Below the pieces are notes generated by a model. That model saw nothing but the letters and a program-made list of their open reading frames with translations, was not told where the DNA came from and did not search any database. This document shows positions 1 to 13,300 of a stretch of DNA of 62,000 bases, in pieces. Within the stretch, counting starts at the first letter, position 1, and each line of letters begins with the position of its first letter. The translations under genes were made by a program, and so were the position numbers. Origin of the DNA: Acanthaster planci (taxonomy: Eukaryota; Echinodermata; Asteroidea; Valvatida; Acanthasteridae); NCBI RefSeq assembly GCF_001949145.1, contig NW_019091422.1, forward strand, positions 940,564 to 1,002,563, written 5' to 3'.

Positions 1-306
1 GGAGGAGGGGGAGGAGGTGGTGGGGGAGGTGGAGGTGGTGGTGGTAATAAACCAAAGCCACCCAAACCATGGAAACCCAAACCACCGAAGCCTGAGCCTC
101 CCAAGCCATGGAAGCCTAACAGAAGCAGCAGTGGGAGCAGCAGCAGTGGGAGCAGTAGCAGTAGGGGCAGCCATAGCCATAGTCGTGGTAGCAGAGGGCC
201 TGGCTCGAGAAGTCATGGGCGAAAAAGCAAGGGTAAAAGTTACAGGAAGGGTCGCAGTGCCGACAACGGCTTCCCTGCCCTTTGGCGCCAAGTTGCCCTG
301 CCTTAA
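1..306 (+). CDS. 3' end of a Gly/Pro-Lys/Ser-Arg low-complexity protein (5' partial)
   Basis: The frame beginning at base 1 is open from the window edge to a TAA at 304-306, giving 101 residues. It starts with 15 consecutive glycines. A Pro-Lys-Trp tract follows, built on repeats of the type PKPPKPWKPKPPKPEPPKPW. Next comes a Ser/Gly run (RSSSGSSSSGSSSS), a His/Arg/Ser segment, and a Lys/Arg-rich segment (GRKSKGKSYRKGR), ending ADNGFPALWRQVALP. The repeats are organised at residue level in this frame, with codons varied within each repeat, which supports translation. A competing ATG-started frame over the same bases gives only a Val/Ala/Gly shadow. No domain is recognised. Such composition is seen in extracellular-matrix or RNA-binding low-complexity tails. 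The rest of the gene lies to the left of the window. Confidence 0.5.
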   Translation, partial: GGGGGGGGGGGGGGGNKPKPPKPWKPKPPKPEPPKPWKPNRSSSGSSSSGSSSSRGSHSHSRGSRGPGSRSHGRKSKGKSYRKGRSADNGFPALWRQVALP

Positions 307-3300
307 TTACGGTGTGACATCCCACCAAAGTTGGCACTGGTGAGTTTGATGATTCAGTCTGATTGCATTATTTACGGTGATCAGTCGATTTCGAGGCACC
401 AGACTAAATTTTGGACATAATCCGAAAAACATAAAGAAGCACTTTGATCATTCCTAAATGTTGAAGGCAACACCTGTTAATATCCTCTTCCTCATCTAAA
501 CTTCCAGGGTAGAAAACAGATTGCCTCACGGAAGAAAAAGAAGAAAAAGAACAAGGAAAGAAAAAAAAAGAAAAAAAAAACTTTTTGGTCTATTCTAAAT
601 ACTAAGTAGATTTACTTTGCATCACATCTTTCACTGGAAGCGTCTATGACCATTTAATTAACATAAGGTTTTTACCAACAGTACTTGAAACTTTGAGGTG
701 ATTTCTGATGACTGGTTCCATCTTTGTAGTTTTTGATCTTACTTATGGTTGTTCAAAGGTAAAAAAGGATGTCGGTGTAATAGGCATTGTTTACTTACGT
801 AGTAACAAAAATTTAATTTTAAGAAACATTCCTGTAATTCTGTTCAAGGTAGATCAATGAGTTGCTGGGGTTTGAGGTATTACAAAATAATTGAAAAAGA
901 CAAGGGAACAACCACATTTATTTGATTCTTGAGTTTAGTATTTGGAAATTGGGCGCCATTTGGATTTTGCACCTACTCATGGTGGTAATCCCTGTAGCAT
1001 TTTTACCCCTTACCTCTTTTTCACCTCCGTGGTTTTCTTACCACGTCTTTCATGAACAATGGATGGTAACTTAAAATTATTTGAGCAATTGTTATAAACT
1101 CACGATTGCTTGGTAGGTTTCAAGCAGTTAATTTAGTTCACTTTCAATCCACAACTCTTTAGCAGTAACATCGATATCCGTTTACAATTGTTTCAAGCAG
1201 TGAGGCGCAATCCTTTTATCAGTTCAAATCACCGGCCTGCTCAAACGTTTCAGCAATACAGCCTTGTCGGTCGGTGACGGCTGGACAGTTGCTCGTAAGA
1301 TAAGGTTCATTTCATGAGGGCATTTCTGTCTTGCAAAAAACGACACGATTACATTTTACTCCAGGATTGCAGAAATAATGGTGTGCTTGTATTCAAATGC
1401 CAAGTTTGCTCTTAACACAATTTTTTTTATTTGTATTGTATGTTCATTTTCCATGTGATTCTGTAATTCTTTGGACTTTGTTTTCGTTTTTCACATTTTA
1501 GGAGTTTTAGGGCCTTTGTTTTTTAAGTGGTTTTTAGATGAATTTGCGTATAAATGAGCAAAATGTGATGTCATACCAGAAATAAACCACAAAGCTACAG
1601 TTAGTCGAAATATTGGAAATTTGGAAACCGTCTGGTTTACTGTCGGGTATTTTTTTCCTCCGGTGATTTGTTTTTACCTACAGTTCATCAAAGTAGAGTT
1701 GCAAACTTTCTTCAAACGTTTTCAATGACTGCATCTGAGCAGATAACGCCTATATTAAATAAGGTCTTCCTTAAGTGACATCACAACAAACAGCGCCCTC
1801 ATTTGTCTGAAAAAAGGAACAATTTTAAACATACAGAAATATTCTTTTCAATAAGCAATAAACGTTGTATAAGTAGGTTTCAGAGAAATTCAGAGAAAAG
1901 CACTGAATTCTTTCCAAGAGATAAGATTCAACAGTGATAAAATCCGGGGGGGGGTGTCAAAACTAAAGACTACAGAACGCCGGTACCTACAAAACAATAA
2001 TATTAACTATATTAACCCCAGGGAAGTATTGAAAAAAAGATTATGTCAGAGAATCAGTGCTAGACAAATTATTCGCCAGGTTTTCTTTCAGTTCTTGTTT
2101 CCTATTTATTTTCTCTCCCCTTTTTACTCCATTGAAATCCTTGCCTTACAGAACAGTTTAAATTAAGCCCCCGAAGTGATGACACTTGAAAACAGTTTCC
2201 AATTTCATTTCCTTTGAAATGGTAATAATGCCTTGCTGGCTGCCATCGAGCAGGGGGAAAAGTTACTGTGTCCAAGCAACGACAGAAGCGGCTCTATTGC
2301 GCACTATTGACCTAAAATTGTGTAAGCATCATCGACGCCGAAACTCTGCAAATCGATTCACACCGCAAGGGGGAAAGGTTTGGTATTTTTAATTAGTAAT
2401 TAAACAGTAACTGTGCAACAGCGATGTCGCATCATAAACCCCAAAATCCGACCGATTACATCACTGAAACGGCAGTACCCGACTTACTTGGCTGTGGCTT
2501 GACATCACACACGACTGTATTAGAAATTTCCTGAGCCCCTACCGTAGACTAGTGCGTAATTGTGAAGCTGCGGCCAAGTAATGAGCCACTTCGGTATTCC
2601 AACTGCGCGTGCCCAGTATGAGGCTAATCGGGGTCTGTCCAATCAGCGCAGCCACATACTGACTCACGCGCGCGCTTCGCTCCCCAACAAGACCTTGGCT
2701 TTTGAAATACTGAACTGGCTCATCGGTACGCAGCCAATCAGCGCAGAATTTCCAAGCGGGGCCGAACACCTAGTGACGATGCTCTGCACCCTCCAGCGAC
2801 AGACAAAAAGCAAACAGACGGACCAACTCTGCAGTTTAATTATCCTCTTTCAATTTGTAGTCGGTTGATAGATTACGCCATGGTCTTTAGTTGTTCCTGG
2901 TGACGATGTTTGTCGAGCTTTGCCGGGCTCGTTTAGAGCTCTAGCAACCGGACCATGTATCCGGCACGAGCCCTCGATAGCCGCACACAGAAGCGTGGTA
3001 CTCAGATATTTTTTTTACACCAGAGTCAAAGGTTCTGGGTCATACGCACTGATGTGATTTATCACCCCCAACACAGGGTGCGAACCACTTCCCCCCTGAT
3101 TTTTAGTGCAATTCAGCGACACTGTGTGAATTAGAGGCTCTAGAGGGCTTCTGTCAAAGTACCACGCGTTTCAAATTGAAATTTATACTGTAGGGAAAAC
3201 AGCGCAAGCAAACTAACCTAATCATGTTGACTACACCACCTGAAAAGACAATTGTTACTCAATCTCTTTTCTTTTTTAAACCAAATTTCTCTTGTAAGTT

Positions 3301-4238
3301 TTTTAAAGGTTTACTCGAGTTAACTTAACCAGAATTGCCGTTATTTCCTTCTAAATATCCTTCTAATGAAACTCAACTTTTTAACAACCACAACTACGTT
3401 TTTTAAGGCAGGGGACACTGTGTGTTTATGAGTGAAAATACTCCTTTTTTGAACACACGAATCATGTGGTTTTCACCTCTATTAGACGTGAGAGCAAATA
3501 GACGTCTCTCTATCCGCAACAGAGCCAGAGCTGTTTATAGAGAGAGATAGTTGCGACATGAGAGTCTCAACTTTTGGAACCAAAATGGTGGATATGCCGT
3601 CAGTGCACATGGACAATTGTACACAATAGTTGCATGCGCAGAAAGAACAGCCATCTTGGTCCCAAAGTCTGAAGTTGGCGTTACTATCTTCGTTTACAGC
3701 TCTGAACAGAACTGTCTTGACGCCTATCGAAATACACGCTTTTCAATTCATCAAAAGTTTCTGACATCAATTTTTTTTGCCCAAGTCTCCAGCCTACAGA
3801 CTGGTCTTTAAATTTGAGGGCAAGGATTAATTAGAAGGTAAGAGGCAGGAGTCACACCTCTGACGGTGTCGTGCCGCAGTCGTGTCATACAGCGCCAGAC
3901 AGCTCATTAAACAGGATGCAACAAATCGATCTATCATTTCGACTCGCTAAAAGGGGGGAGTTGTGATGTAGCGCGGTTAGATTGTTTCCACTCGCTTTGC
4001 TCGACAGGCGGTGAATCCGCTACATTGTGTTTTTGACGGCACTCGCTTGACCAATTGTACAACATTTTGAGCGACGACACTCTTCCTCGCCGGCGCCGCA
4101 GTCTCGTGAGAAGCACCCGTGAGCCTTGGAACTCGTGAACGAGAGGAACCGAGGACAGTTAGCTCTGGCGGGGGAGGTGGCAATTCTCCTCACTGACTGC
4201 TACTCATTCGGGCTTGTCAGAGGAACTTGGAGGCGGAT
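307..4238. other. Non-coding spacer with a CpG-rich, CCAAT-bearing patch
   Basis: I see no supported exon in this 3.9 kb stretch. The first part is AT-rich and probably contains the 3' UTR of the left-edge gene. AATAAA-type hexamers occur near 1582 and 1855. Around 2560-2960 the composition becomes CpG-rich, and the 13-base string CCAATCAGCGCAG occurs twice, at 2639-2651 and 2734-2746, as a promoter CCAAT box would. A second CpG-rich patch at about 4080-4240 lies immediately upstream of the signal-peptide exon and may be the promoter or 5' UTR of the large receptor gene. No TATA box is evident. Confidence 0.3.
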
Positions 4239-4328
4239 ATGGAGGGGAGCGGAGCTTGGGTCCTCACCCTACAATTGGCTTGGATTCTCTGGGTAATTAC
4301 AGCTACAAGTGCCTCCAGCACAAAACCG
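4239..4328 (+). CDS. Signal-peptide exon, probable first coding exon of the adhesion GPCR
   Basis: ATG at 4239 opens 30 codons. They read as a short N-terminal segment (MEGSGAW), a hydrophobic core (VLTLQLAWILWVITA) and a small-residue stretch (TSASSTKP), a typical secretory signal with likely cleavage after the Ala/Ser region. The exon ends in phase 0 at an excellent donor, CCG|GTAAGT at 4329. No other plus-strand gene nearby needs such an exon, and the ectodomain encoded from 9210 onward otherwise lacks a signal peptide. Assignment to that gene is therefore an inference. The next recognised exon (9210) enters in phase 1, so at least one connecting exon of length 3n+1 between 4329 and 9187 is missing from this model. 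Confidence 0.55.
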
Positions 4329-7300
4329 GTAAGTCTCTGAAGTTCCTCGTTCAATATTATGAACGCATTTTGGTTCAGTCTGTTGAAAGACATATAAAAA
4401 CCTCTTAGCCTGGGAATGTGTTCATTCATGGCTGCCTTATGGCTCTTATTTCGATTGCAGCAAGGTACGAGGCGGAAAGAACCCCCCCGCTTTGTGTTGG
4501 TCATTGTCTCGCAGGAATCTGGGGAATTCCTTTCAGTCATCTTGGGGGGGATGTGTTAAGTAACAAGAGTCTGGAATGTGTATAGGGATTGGACATGTTG
4601 GGGGGGGTACCCCTCGGTCTCATTTCTCGCTGGGTATAAAACAGCACATCTTGTTTGTAACACTAAGTAAACAGCAGCCGTATCTGTAGGGACTAATGTT
4701 TCACTTATAAAAAAGCCAAGAGTAAGGACATGACACAATAAAAGCGGCAAGAAGGAAACAGGACAAGGTATAAGGGAAACGAAACTTTGCAAACATGTGA
4801 GACAATGGAGACAGAACGGACTTCAATCCACCATGTTGAAAAAAAAATCCACGTCGACAAACAAGATGACCGAATTTGCAGATAACCAATTCATGACAGA
4901 CTGACACTAACTTTGCTGGACTCCAATTTGAATGGTTGTGGACGGGAGGGCAGTGTACGAGAATTCTTCGACGAGTTTAAGCCAGTTTTGTTTTGACAAG
5001 GAGGACGATTTGGTAGATTTAGATGACGACCAGTATACGAGGACGACGAGGGGTTTGAAACCTGCCGCCTTGGTATCTGCAGGCAGGCCTGAAAATCCGT
5101 TGCTCTCCCGAAATCGCTGGCGAGGATGACGTTTTGGAGCAAGGGGCAAGGGAAAATCATTGCGAAATGTACTTTCAAAAGTTACATCAGAGCCGTTTCC
5201 CAAGGTCTGGTTTCCCGTCTTCCAGCTTTTTTTTTCATACCTCAAAAGAAAATTAATACGTCAGCTTTTTGGTTCAAAATACACCTCCTCCAAATATTGC
5301 CTAATTTTGGCGTTTAATGTCTGCGGTGTTTATGTTAAATCATACAATGTTCTTCTGTGTTTGGTCCAGACTCAACCAGAATGAAATCAAGGACCTTCAC
5401 ATAGAGAAAAAAATTTCTGACACCAAACTAAGATCGACTGCGATAACATTAAGCTTTATAAAAAAATCCACGCAGTTTAAAATACGACGTGAACAGAGCA
5501 CTGAAAAACACAAAACCGACGCACCTCCTCTATCAGTGGCGCCCACGTCTACGAAGTGACGCTCGTTTATTTTGGTATAAATGTTGATATTATGAAACGA
5601 CTTCTCCGAAGGCAATATGATAGGGATGATTTACAACCAGCCAAAGAGCTCGTCCGCAATCAGCTCTCTATTCACAAGAGAGTTTGTCGAAACTCCGCTA
5701 ATGGCTGGATAATTGTTTTTCCATTGTCATGACAACTAGAATTGGCCAACGCTTAGGTGGATACATAACGTGAGAGAACACCAAAATAAAAGCTCACTTG
5801 CCTCTGTCGCCATGTTTTCAATCATCTGTGCAAGTATGTGGAGTGAACTTTGAGCTGTTTCAGAATGTTATTTTCTTGCAGGCCAAGCTCAAGATATGAT
5901 CACCGGTTCCATAATATTTTTAATAGAACACTCTAAAGGCAAAACAAGTAAAAACCTCACTTTCCAAAAGAGCGAGTCCCTTTTAATTAAAAACCACCTT
6001 AAAAGAGTGGAAACTACTCTATATCAGCTTGAAAACCACTCCTAATGAGGAACCATCATAATTATGGTATCCATTATAAATATGGCTCCCTGAAAGAGTG
6101 GACATTTCGAATTATCGATCACTCTCTTAAAGTGGACGTTTCAGTCTATTTGAATTGTTTTTACCCCTTTGGAGTGGTTTTTATAAGAGACTCGTTCTTT
6201 TGGAGAGTGAGTTTTTTTCCTCTTCTGAAGTGACAGATATACGAATTTCATAAAGTCCATATAACGACAAAACTTTTTTTTACATTAAATTCGCTCATCT
6301 GTGGTCTGAATCAAACACAGTTTTAATGAACAGAAATCCATGCTCGCGTCATTAAATGGAGGCCCTCTTAACAGGTTGTCACCATATTACTAATTGGCTG
6401 TGACCGTATGTGCATGATGATAGCTGCATCAACGACTTACTGGCTTCAAGTTTGTGTACACATCACCACCTGAAATGTCAAAATGGAAACAGCAATAGGA
6501 TGCGTTTCAAATTGGACGGAATAACAAATGACTTGTCATTTGTAACGATGTTTGGAAATTTCATGCGATGAATTGCGTTGAGGACATATTTTCTTTATCA
6601 CGGGGTTTTCCGGAACACACAAAGAAATGAACCATTTCAAGCTGGCAAATAAGTATGTTTGTTGACACAATCCCACGCGAACGCAGTTGTTTTCCTAATT
6701 AAAGAACACCAGCTCGATTGCTGTTTGCCCTGGCTGCCCATGAATATCCCGCGACACACAACACAATCACACACTCGATCGATCAACAGGTGAAAGATAC
6801 GATTCGACGACAGACCGGCGGCCGGCGAAATTACAGCAATTAGCCCGTCTTAAAGATTCGATTGCGTCTGTCAACACATGATTTTATTAAGCAACCAAAG
6901 CTCTTCGCCTTCACAGACACATTTGAATGGTTGTGGGCCCCCCAAGGAAGGTTGTGGCTCAATAACAGCCGATGAAATGACACATGAGGATAGTTTGCTG
7001 TTATTCCTCTGAACCACCGGCGTGCGTATGTGGGGGGGGGAGGAGAGAATGAAAGAGCAAGAGAATTGAATAGCACACGAGATAACAAAATGTATCACCC
7101 AGTAAAACCATTTCACAGTGCACGTATTTGTCTCTTTGCAAACAAGAAGCAACATTTTCAATTGTTTTATTTCACGAATATTGCCATTATAATTTGCGGT
7201 TCGACCTTGTGTTGCGCGCTTCAATTAGAATTTTGTATGCTGAAATGAATATTGCATTTCTGTTCCATGTTTAGCTCAATGAATTTTTGAGATGATTTAT

Positions 7301-10300
7301 ATGTCATCGGCTTTACCAAATGTTAATGGACGGAGAATTAATTTCGCTCCCTGATTAATTAACATTCATAAATTGCGCACATTTTTTTTTCGACTGCGTT
7401 TCGTCCTTCCCTCTTTCCTAAGCGTAAGATGTTATATGTATGCTACATTTGTGCCCCAATCGATCTTTTTCCAGTTTTAAAATGAGAAAATATAGCCCGA
7501 TGTTTTGTTTATTTTTCCACTCTCTGAAGGTAATACAGATGCGCATATAAATTATACAGTGATGTATTACTTAATGATATATGTGACCTACTCTGTGAAA
7601 ATGAGTCTTAAGTCGCCAGAGCCACTTTGGAGTAAGGGTCCTTTAGAATTATTTTGCAAAGTGTAAATCAATGGGAACCCACAGCATTTTTCACCATGGA
7701 GAATCCACTTTCTTCAGGATGCCAAACTGAGTGATACATCAAAACAAAAACTCAATTTGCTCTTTCTAATACAAATGAAAACTCAAAAGTGTCTCTGGCG
7801 ACTTAAGACTCATTTTCAAAGAGTGGGTAACATATACTTGTGTTCCATTCCACAGAGTAATTTCGTATGATTATGGTCAGTGTTCATGTTAACCAACGGT
7901 AGTTTTTCTTTTTATGCAACAATAAGTATACAAAGCAGTGTTTTAATAACCTTCTTCCCAGGCAGTCTTTGGGATATTCTTTTCTCAACCCTTCGTGATT
8001 TGCACAAAATTGCACTTTTGCTTCTTTAACAGTGGGGTTTTGGTTTTGTCTTTTTTTTGCCCTTCGTGGCAATTCATTCATTTATTTTGTTCTATTTGTT
8101 GCTCTTGCTTTGTTTCGTTGCTGTCATGATGTTTCGTTTTACTTCGGATTGTGAACCCAAAGTTTAGCTTACCGAGACTCTCTGGCACAATGAATGAATA
8201 TCTATAGTGAATCTATGAAGAGAGACCAACCGTTATCAACCAAAAAAGATAACTTGGGTTTCTGTGAGGTCACTTGCTTGTGGGTACGGGTAATACACAT
8301 CAGAAATGACACTACACTTGTACATTTCACGTTCTGTTAACTGTGCTGTTTTACTATCTATTTCTTAGTCTTCTGCGGAAAACACCGGATCAGGTTAGTG
8401 AACATACAATATAATGCCTGAAATTAAAATAAACAGTGTATTTTGTCAAAACACACGCTGTTAAATGCAAAACTGCTCGAAACTGTGTCACGTTCTTATC
8501 TTTCAAGAATTCAGAGCGTTATAAAGTTAAGTTTTACTCTCTTCACGCAAGACTGAAAAACTCTCAAAAAAAGGAGCCCTTTAAGAAACTATTCTGGAAG
8601 GGTCCAATTTCTATCTCTTTCGTGGAGCCATCCCTTATAGGCCATATACCCTATTTATATGAGTGGTTCTCTTTAGAATGGTTTTTCGATCTTTTGGAGT
8701 AATTTTAGTGATAAGGGACTAGCTCATTTTAGAGAGTTGAGTTTTTCACTCTTTGACATTTACAGAGTACAAGTTTAAAAACGAATTTCAAAACAAATAC
8801 ATTAAAGAACGTTTAAAATGTTGGTACTAATACACTGGAGCTGCAGTTCATCTGAGTGAAATTGATAATAATCTCCTAGATGGCATTTGGTTACACGATT
8901 TAAAAAAAAGGAGCTACAGATATACCTTTAAAAGATACGAAACACCACTACTTTTGTGAAGGACTATTGTAGTTTAGCATCTAGTTCAGGATGGCTAAAG
9001 TCGTGTCCAAATGGACTGGCTGCGGCTAGGAATGTAACACGCGTCTATGGAAAACTACGGCAGCCGCTCGTCCGTGGTTCTCATAGGCGCGCGCGTTATG
9101 TATTTCCAGCTGCGGTCACAATGTTCCGATACCGTTGCTGCCTGACAAGGATCACACCTCTCCGTTCATGGTGATCCACCGTAATACTTTTGTTCTGTTG
9201 TAACTGCAGTTCACTGTGCGTGGGCTTTTGAGGTGATGAATTACACATCAAGTGCTCTGCCGCTCTGGTAAGTAATAATAGGCATTTGCTTTCATATTTA
9301 CTACCATTCTTGTGACTACCGATGCCGTTTCATATCAGAATGCAAAATTATCTTTTTGCTGTCGGCCTAAAGCCAGCCCTCTTGATATAGGCACTATTTC
9401 TATGAATTAATAAGCTTTGTTTAAAAGCCAGCTCAAAGACCGAGAAGCCACGCTCCAGTGACGTAACTTGTAACTAACACTTGTCGTACATGCACTTCGT
9501 TTGAATTAAAAACAAATTGTATTTCTAATCGATTGGTAACCATTTTCAATCGTTATACTGCACTTTTTAATTGTTATTTACTGCACAGGTCATAAACTTT
9601 CGACTGACAACTAAGTTTAAAATAAACGTGCAAGTCTGTAAAAGATATCAACTATACAGAGGATTTTTTTAAGGATCCGCCTTCCCCTCAAAACACACAG
9701 GTTGGATTTGACCAAGATCACTGGTACTCCTCAGTCGTACCCGTGTGCAGGAGACGAAAGGCAGACCCCGCCAGCGCCCCCAACAATAGCAACTGTCCAG
9801 GTACGAAGTCCATAAAAGGGCAACCCATTTCTTAGCAGTCGTGTGCTAAAGTTAAATCATTGATTCTCTATCTATAGATCACATTAAAAAAAACCCACAA
9901 GTAACTGCTAATATGCGTTTGCTTTTATTTAACACAGAAAAAGAAAGATAAGGGTGAATACACTATTTTCTTCACGTTTATCCTCTCAATTTAGGCGACC
10001 ACACAGAAAGCCTTATAAACCCCATTCCTTCGATTTTATGTCCGTTTTTCCCACTTAACTGGAGGAGATCCTGTCAAATCGCTCACGATTCGCACGTGTT
10101 TGGTTGTGTCTTTTTAATTCTACAACTGTGAATTATGTCCATTCCGTTGACGAAACTTTCCATACGCAATCAACGGTGATTTGCTCGCTCTGACCTTGGC
10201 ACGCAGAGGACAAAAGGGTTCTTTTTATAAATGTGTGGTCACAGAGGGCCATATTGCTTGCAGGTAACGACAGCGTGTCTGATAATCACGTCATGCATTT

Positions 10301-13300
10301 GTGGAAAGCTGCAAGCCCGATCCGTCATTAATTATCGTGAGTAAACATCTGATTTTCCCAAATGAATATCTCGCGAAGAGGCAGACAACTGGAAAGGAAA
10401 GCATGTAACGCCGTCTTTAATGTAAGACAGGAAACTATTCATGGCGGAGAGTGTCGCGCCTCTCCACTTATCCCATCTTCACCGTCGTCAAACAAAGCTC
10501 TATGCAGAAAGTTACTGTGTGCAGTGCTCTTAACGGCTTTCCAGGATTTACTGCGAGCACATCATGTTTTGATGGGCATTTTGATCGGTATCCATGGTGA
10601 TAATTCTACCATTGTGGAACGCGAAGTTCTCAGCCTCCTGCCCTGTCTCGGCATTATTAGTGGGTTTTCTCCGTCTGAAATGAATAAGCTGAATAAATAT
10701 CCAGTGTCCGGATGTGATATTGTTCTGTTGGAATTCTCGGGGGGGGGGAACTACAAACGGACCTGTATTTTCTCTGGGAATGCAATGTAATGAATGTGTA
10801 ATGAGTGGCAATGTAAATTTGCATCGGGTCCTCAAAACTATCAACCATAGTTCATACCGTCAAATACACAGCTCCAAAATGTTATCCTCTTTCGTTCTAA
10901 GTGCTAAAATTCAACTGCTATAAAGGTGCTACTTGGAATGCACTTGCGTATATAGCACGACCGAAATACTGTGACTGAATTAGATTTTACCACCGTCAGT
11001 TAACCCCCTAATTTCAATCACATACAGTTAGCAAAATACTTTATTAAATTTGGTAAGACCCTGTCAGAAGATTTAATCAAATGGACCCACTTGTCACAAA
11101 TGCACTCTGTAGCTAGGCCGCAGGTAGGTGCAGGATTATAAATTGTCAGTAATTTGATATAGGTGTATGTCAAGATCTTACTTCAATTCCTGCTTTGCCA
11201 GTTCGTAGAAAACCCAATTTAGCATCTAGACCTCTACAGCCTTGATTTTTTTGTGGAAAAGGGAGTTATTTAGCCAGCACTTTTGCTTAATTTTGAGGAA
11301 TTAGCAGATAAACTTCTTCAGTAAGTAACATGGCATTTCCCGTGACCAGCAGCCCTGTGACAAGAAATCAATGCTAGGGCTAAAACCGGCTACTTAAATT
11401 GTACCTTCGAAATGCATTCGGTGTCTAATGTTTCGCTTTTGCAAGAAACTGGTACAGTGGAAATTGCATCACATTACGTTAGTGAACCAAAGTGATTAAT
11501 CTGTGTGGTACATTTGACAATTTCTACAGAAAAGCGGTTATTTTATTTCAACTACAGTCTATAAAACATACTAAAAGTGAAAAACAAAAGACATTAGGGA
11601 GAAACAAAATGGTTAGAAAGCTATCGGTACAGGTCTGCATGATGCAGTGGACTTACGTTTCAGTCTGCTCTTTTAAAACCTTGGTGCAATTTTTGCGGCT
11701 TATCGAGGACTTATTCCTGCCTTAACGATGCCTAGAACTTACGGCTGCCAACGACATTTCCGTCTGATTCCTGAAGCCAAGGAGTGTCTTAAGCGCCTTT
11801 CGAAACTGCCTGTACTTAATGGCGTAGATAAACGGGTTAATGCAGCCGTTGGATGCGGCCAGCCCGACCGAACAAATGTAGACAGGCGACGAGAGGTCAA
11901 CTCCCGCCCCGAGGTTGAAGAGGAAAAAGATGATCTCATTGGGCGTCCAGCAGACAGTGAATGCCACGCAGACTGTGAGGAGGGTCTTAAAGGTGTTGCG
12001 GCGAGCTCGCATCAGTGACTCCCCCTGACCCTCGGGTGCCGTGCCGACGGACGGACCGGCACCCTGCTGCCGGTCACCGGCGCTCGCGGTCGCCACAGTG
12101 GGCTCAACTCTAGCAGCCTCTCTCTTCAGGACAACGGTGATGTGGACATAAACGACCATCATGACTGCGACAGGGATAGCATAAGTTATCGTTATTATGG
12201 CGACTCCGAGGACCTCTGGGTGTGCCACCAACGTCTGCTTGCATTGCCCGTCCTCGTAGTATTGAATGAAAAAGCCGAAACTGTTGAACAGGAACGCCGA
12301 CACCCACACCCCAAGGATGACCATGATGGCGTTCCTGCGCGTTCCCAGCAGTTGGTACCTGAAGGGGAATACGATCGCCAGATATCTCTCCAAGGTCAGC
12401 GCCACCAGGTTGAACGTGGAGGTGAAGAACATCTGGAACACGAAGACGTTGGTGACCCACAGGACGCAGAGCAACGCACCGCCGTCTCCCTGCGGGAAGG
12501 GCTCTGGAGTGGGTACCACCAGCCGGCTAGACAAGAGCGTCACGGAGCCGAGTAGGTCGATCAAAGCCTGGTTGAAGATGAAACCGTTGGTCAGGGTGTG
12601 CATGAAGCGGACTCGGGCGATCACCACGCAGGCCAGGCCATTACCAAAGACGCCCAAGATGCCAACAACGGACAGAAAGATTCGCAGTGCCAAGTTCTGA
12701 TCTTCCATTTCGCCAGGTACTGATACGAGACGGCGGGCATCGCAATTTATACGGTTCCCCGCTGGGATTTATGTCTCCAGTGGTTTGCTGTGCCCACAAT
12801 GGAGAGTTATTCGTCATTATTTTGTTTAGCAATGAAAGCGGAAGCTTTTACGTGAATTTCTTTTAGACGATAGTCTTTTAATCTTCCATTGTGTCACTCG
12901 AGTCAGAGTGAGTACCCTTTTATGAACTGCGCAAACTTATCTCATTTTGATTTTGACATTTTCAGACACTAAGAGACTGGAAAAGTCAGGATGGAAAGTG
13001 CAAACGCAGACTTGAATAATATTGAAGCCGATATTCGAAAAGATTTTTTTGAAGAAAAAAAACCTGCCTTCAAAACCCTGCAGGACAGTTACGTAAAATG
13101 CCAGTGCTCCCAACAATTACTGCTTGCACTATGACGTGTTTGATCTACCTGACCAATTCGAATTCATTGTAACCAACGTCAATCTGTGTTGTTTTTGCGC
13201 CTTACGACCTTTTTTGCGCCTTTTTTGCGATCGCACATCAGGTATGGCAGAGAGCGCACTTCATGTATGGCAGGGGGCGTGCTTTGTGTGCGTGATGAAG

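Larger units (their letters stand above)
4329..9209. other. Putative first intron rich in foldback elements
   Basis: Apart from the elements listed separately, this is AT-rich intronic sequence. A plus-strand open stretch around 4932-5129 (KEDDLVDLDDDQYTRTTRGL) and its antisense look protein-like, but neither has matched splice sites in usable phase. Short phase 0-to-1 candidate exons exist, for example 4 bases after the acceptor at about 4460, 31 bases at about 6375-6405, and a frame at about 7720-7816 lying inside a foldback element. None is convincing, so the connecting exon of the receptor remains unplaced. Confidence 0.3.

Noticed and set aside
4907-5245. Overlapping minus- and plus-strand frames (112 and 65 residues)
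   Set aside because: Both look faintly protein-like but mirror each other, lack usable splice sites in phase, and match no family.
7720-7816. Possible connecting exon (acceptor TTTCTTCAG, donor GTGG|GTAACA, phase 0 to 1)
   Set aside because: Phase would fit, but the right half lies in the inverted-repeat arm of a foldback element and the peptide resembles nothing.
10362-10790. 142-codon plus-strand frame in the long intron
   Set aside because: No recognisable motif, no signal or membrane pattern, and no repeat or codon structure. Length is compatible with chance in this much sequence.
12142-12700. Long plus-strand frames opposite receptor A (and similar ones opposite B and C)
   Set aside because: Antisense shadows of GC-biased receptor coding sequence. 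No conserved motifs.
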